DNA of 8,283 nucleotides from contig RFJH01000290.1 in the NCBI GenBank assembly GCA_003694975.1, forward strand, positions 1-8,283, read 5' to 3'. The notes under the pieces are model-generated. The model was given only the letters and a program-made list of their open reading frames with translations, did no database searches and was not told the DNA's origin. Below are positions 6,049 through 8,283 of the stretch, one piece after another. A program made the position numbers and the translations under genes. Numbering within the stretch: the stretch's first letter is position 1; each line of letters opens with the position of its first letter. This stretch comes from Anaerolineae bacterium (GTDB lineage Bacteria; Chloroflexota; Anaerolineae; Anaerolineales; Villigracilaceae).

Positions 6049-6058
6049 TTGTGTACAA
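6041..6058. promoter_or_regulatory. Probable Rex operator (perfect 7-4-7 inverted repeat)
   Basis: TTGTACA-ATTG-TGTACAA is a perfect 18-bp inverted repeat. Known Rex operators have the same length and architecture and the same TTGT/ACAA outer ends (TTGTGAA-N4-TTCACAA in Gram-positive bacteria). The inner bases differ (ACA against GAA). It overlaps the predicted -35 of rex, as expected for autoregulation. It is also the only strong dyad in the gap of about 270 nt. Binding by Rex itself is inferred. Confidence 0.7.
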
Positions 6059-6135
6059 TGCCCCAATCCTGGCGATCGGGCGTCCCATGTTCCCTGGGCG
6101 GATCACGTCGTCGGGAAACAGAGAAGCCCACCATA

Positions 6136-7245
6136 TCACGGCACAGCACGCACGGTCAGGGTATAGGCCACATAACTCAGGCCCTCTCCGCTCCCCACGG
6201 CGCGCAGCCGGAAGAGAAAAGGTTCCTCACGATAGAGGGTCAGAGGGACCTCCTCATCACCGCAGGCGAGGCTCCCCCAGTCATCCAACTTCTGCCCATC
6301 CTGCCAGAGTTCAACACGCACCTCGCCATTTCCCTGGCAAGTCAGACTGAGAAGGACTCTCGCCACGTCGGATGGTGTGGAAAACGTGAATTCCACCCAA
6401 TCCTCGGAGTCGCCCTGAGGAGATGAGAGATCGCTGGAATAACTGAAGGCGCGCGAGGCGGCAGGAGAGAACACCACATGGACGGCGGGAGACTGTGCAG
6501 AATCGTCATCCGGCGGCGCGGGGACCAGAGTCGGTGTCGGGGTGGGCGGGAGAGGGGTCGGCGTCCCCGTTCCAACGACAGCGCCCTCCTCCGTGACGAT
6601 GGGCAGGTCCACCTCCTCCTGAACTTGAACGTACCCGGCCGCGATCCAGCCTTTTCCCTCCGGCCCGGCGGCATAGACAATTTGCAACCAGGTGCCGGAA
6701 GCGTTTCTGCCAACCAGCGTAACAACATCATTCGGATTGAGTATTCCCAGTGAATCAAAGTCGGTGCCGGGACCGCTACGGACGTTAATCTTCTCCGTGA
6801 CCAGTCCACTTGCCCCCTCTCCACTCTCTCCTCCCGCACCGATGACCGGGACATCCGGCTCGCCCTGCGTGCGGACATAAGCCGCCGCGAGCCAACCTTT
6901 ACCTTCCGGCGCTTTCTCATAGAGAATCTGATACCAGGAACCACTGGCGTCCTTACCAATGATGAACACCGGGGTCGCGTTCCCCAACCTTCCCAGGATA
7001 TCGCTGGCCGTGTTCGGCTCGCTACGCACGTTGACCGTGGTCGTCGTGATGGCCTCTACGGGCGCCACCGTCGGGGGGACGGTGGGAGGTATCGGGGTAG
7101 CAGAGGGCCGCGGCGTGAGAGTGGGCGGCAGGGTAGGCGTGACAAACGGCAGCGCGGTCGAAGTCGACGCGGGGGTCGAGATACGCACATCGCACGCTGT
7201 GGTTAGCAAAACCAGCAGAAAGAAACTCAGAGGTAGACGACGCAT
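6136..7245 (-). CDS. Lipoprotein with two SH3b domains and a C-terminal beta-rich domain
   Basis: The predicted protein has 369 residues. It begins MRRLPLSFF, followed by a hydrophobic stretch and a lipobox ending TTAC (C18), so it is predicted to be exported and lipid-anchored. A Thr/Pro-rich spacer (about 24-62) follows. Two bacterial SH3 domains come next, at about 67-124 and 149-206, each with VNVRSEP/INVRSGP, a G-x-W segment and EGKGW(L/I)AA(A/G)YV; they are clearly repeats of each other. A second Pro/Thr linker (about 226-246) leads to an unassigned beta-rich region (250-369) with GDSEDWVEF, reminiscent of pre-peptidase C-terminal domains, and two cysteines (C303, C328). SH3b domains usually bind peptidoglycan or cell-wall peptides, so a surface role is inferred; no catalytic domain is visible. 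A GTG at 7284 would add 13 residues ahead of the signal peptide. I chose ATG 7245 because the signal peptide then starts normally and a TACAAT box lies just upstream. Confidence 0.82.
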   Translation of the reverse strand: MRRLPLSFFLLVLLTTACDVRISTPASTSTALPFVTPTLPPTLTPRPSATPIPPTVPPTVAPVEAITTTTVNVRSEPNTASDILGRLGNATPVFIIGKDASGSWYQILYEKAPEGKGWLAAAYVRTQGEPDVPVIGAGGESGEGASGLVTEKINVRSGPGTDFDSLGILNPNDVVTLVGRNASGTWLQIVYAAGPEGKGWIAAGYVQVQEEVDLPIVTEEGAVVGTGTPTPLPPTPTPTLVPAPPDDDSAQSPAVHVVFSPAASRAFSYSSDLSSPQGDSEDWVEFTFSTPSDVARVLLSLTCQGNGEVRVELWQDGQKLDDWGSLACGDEEVPLTLYREEPFLFRLRAVGSGEGLSYVAYTLTVRAVP

Positions 7246-7255
7246 GGTCAGGTCA

Positions 7256-7261
7256 ATTGTA
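7256..7261 (-). promoter_or_regulatory. Candidate -10 box (TACAAT) of the SH3b lipoprotein gene
   Basis: TACAAT on the minus strand ends 10 nt before the chosen ATG (7245). Transcription would start about 4 nt before the start codon, leaving no room for a Shine-Dalgarno sequence, and none is seen. No convincing -35 box is present. The same arrangement occurs before the phosphatase gene at 547. Confidence 0.35.
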
Positions 7262-7610
7262 TTCGAACGGACGAATTCCAGCACCGGCTACCGGACGGTT
7301 TTGAAAGGGTAGCGCAAAAACGCCGGTTTGCCAAAGTGTGGACTGTTGGGGCCACTTCAAAGTCATCCGGCGAACTCCCAAGCCGCTCAGGCCAAGGTCC
7401 ATTGTTGCGCCATTTTGCTTTCGATACGCATCTTGACAGGCTGAATAACCACTCGACCGGCGAACGGCTGGCAAACTGTCCGGTGGCTGGATTCTAGCAC
7501 ATAACCTTTTGCCTTCCGAGGACGCAGATCAAAGAGTTCAAGCAGCCCCTCCCTGGCAGGTGAGTTGAACAGGATTTCATGGTAAAGTATTTGCAACAAG
7601 GGAGCAAAGC
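7262..7610. other. Non-coding gap between divergent genes
   Basis: About 350 nt separate the lipoprotein start from the nitroreductase start. I see no conserved protein in any frame, no tRNA-like fold and no strong terminator. A nonamer CCGGCGAAC occurs twice (near 7368 and 7450), and GTTTGCCA near 7326 has its complement near 7470, but these are weak and widely spaced. Both divergent promoters fall at its edges. Confidence 0.5.
7580..7588 (+). promoter_or_regulatory. Candidate extended -10 promoter of the nitroreductase gene
   Basis: TGG followed by TAAAGT (7583-7588) makes a TGn-extended -10. No good -35 is found at the correct distance; TTGAAC at 7565-7570 is too close. RNA would start near 7595, just ahead of the GGGAG element at 7600-7604. 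Confidence 0.35.
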
Positions 7611-7628
7611 ATGTTTGAGGAGGTGAGA

Positions 7629-8147
7629 ATGGACTTCTTTGATGTGGTGGAAGCGCGTCGCTCAATCCGTGCCTTTCAGGAGCGCCCGGTTGAGGAGGAA
7701 AAGATCGCCTGTATCATGGACGCGGTCAACCTTGCGCCATCGGCGGGTAACTTACAGGCCTACGAGGTGTATCTTGTCACTCGAAACGATCTGCGTGCGG
7801 ACCTGGCAAACGCAGCCCTGGATCAGGAGTTCATCGCCCAGGCGCCGTTGGTACTCGTCTTCTGCGCGCACCCGGCGCGCTCGGCGGTCCGCTATGGGCG
7901 GCGCGGGGAACGTCTCTATGCTCTGCAGGATGCCACGATCGCCTGCACCTTCGCCACGCTGGCCGCGGCTGCCCTGGGACTGGGCAGTGTCTGGGTAGGC
8001 GCGTTCGATGAGGAGGCGGTGCGACGCGTTCTTGACGCGCCACGGGGGGTGATACCGATAGCCATCCTGCCCATCGGCTACCCCGCCGAGAACCCACCCC
8101 GGCGACCCAGACGCGGGGCAGACGATTTCGTCCACAGAGTCGGCTGA
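7629..8147 (+). CDS. Nitroreductase family protein (FMN-dependent)
   Basis: The protein has 172 residues from the chosen start. It opens MDFFDVVEARRSIRAF, the standard start of the nitroreductase fold, with the RRSIR phosphate-binding segment (10-14). APSAGNLQ (36-43) is the second FMN-contact motif. The helix LQDATIACTFATLAAAALGLGSVWVGAF (about 99-126) and PIGYPAE (148-154) complete the pattern. Family members are homodimeric flavoproteins that pass electrons from NAD(P)H to nitro compounds, quinones or other acceptors; the substrate here cannot be told. It is short for the family (often about 170-220 residues). ATG 7629 has a near-perfect Shine-Dalgarno sequence (AGGAGGTGA, 7618-7626) and matches the family start. 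An in-frame ATG at 7611, with its own GGGAG, would add six residues. The gene appears to be transcribed alone. Confidence 0.9.
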   Translation: MDFFDVVEARRSIRAFQERPVEEEKIACIMDAVNLAPSAGNLQAYEVYLVTRNDLRADLANAALDQEFIAQAPLVLVFCAHPARSAVRYGRRGERLYALQDATIACTFATLAAAALGLGSVWVGAFDEEAVRRVLDAPRGVIPIAILPIGYPAENPPRRPRRGADDFVHRVG

Positions 8148-8212
8148 GCGCGCGAGGTAAGCGGATGGAAACCCACAACCATCCTCTCCCCCTCCCTGAA
8201 AACCTACCCAGG

Positions 8213-8283
8213 GCAAAAAACCTCCTCCATGAAATTCCTGTCATCCATGCAATCTGTAGCAAAAAACCACTTCGTGAAATCCG
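8213..8283. repeat. Start of an intergenic direct-repeat tract (period about 46 nt), cut by the window edge
   Basis: GCAAAAAACC occurs at 8213-8222 and again at 8259-8268. In each copy it is followed after a few bases by a (A/G)TGAAAT motif (8229-8235; 8274-8280 reads GTGAAAT with a one-base shift). Within a unit there is a looser 9-10 nt rhythm of the type (C)ATGxAATC/TGTCATCC. The second copy runs off the window. No open reading frame covers it. It resembles the short dispersed intergenic repeats seen in some Chloroflexota genomes, but this is from memory. Confidence 0.5.

Noticed and set aside
6059..6135. Terminator between the SH3b lipoprotein gene and rex
   Set aside because: No stable stem followed by a T-run was found on the minus strand, so read-through into rex cannot be excluded.
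7387..7665. Minus-strand open frame of 92 codons overlapping the nitroreductase start
   Set aside because: It overlaps the strong ribosome site and start of a conserved gene, and its sequence matches nothing I know.
8213..8283. CRISPR array at the right edge
   Set aside because: The copies match only in short blocks, the unit has no clear repeat/spacer division, and no cas gene is near.

Overview
The window looks like a chromosomal segment of a GC-rich Chloroflexota bacterium, probably Anaerolineae-like. This placement is inferred from protein style and gene combination: a DUF151 bifunctional nuclease next to dnaB, a DnaD-domain protein with a DnaC-type ATPase, Rex, and a Thr/Pro-rich SH3b lipoprotein. 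No rRNA, tRNA, transposase, integrase, phage structural gene or CRISPR array was seen.

Left part (1-1101): the 3' end of a serine hydrolase (beta-lactamase-related) with C-terminal membrane helices, then a Cys-based protein phosphatase with an intact HCx5R loop. The phosphatase may be read from a leaderless mRNA.

Centre (1221-5162): four tightly packed plus-strand genes. They encode a bifunctional nuclease family protein, the replicative helicase DnaB, a DnaD-domain protein, and an unusual protein carrying a zinc-ribbon-like N-terminus and two complete DnaC/IstB-type AAA+ ATPase modules. The junctions are an ATGA overlap, a 9-nt gap and an 86-nt overlap. This reads as a primosome or helicase-loading operon and is the most interesting part of the window. 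It ends at a hairpin terminator (5203-5228) that probably works in both directions.

Right part (5249-7245, minus strand): the redox-sensing repressor Rex, with a perfect 7-4-7 inverted repeat (6041-6058) over its own predicted promoter, which suggests NADH/NAD+-responsive autoregulation. Upstream in the same direction lies a lipoprotein with two SH3b domains. A non-coding gap of nearly 400 nt follows, then a plus-strand FMN nitroreductase-family gene (7629-8147). The window closes on the start of an intergenic direct-repeat tract with a period of about 46 nt that runs off the right edge.

Most functional calls rest on motifs read by eye. No database search was run.
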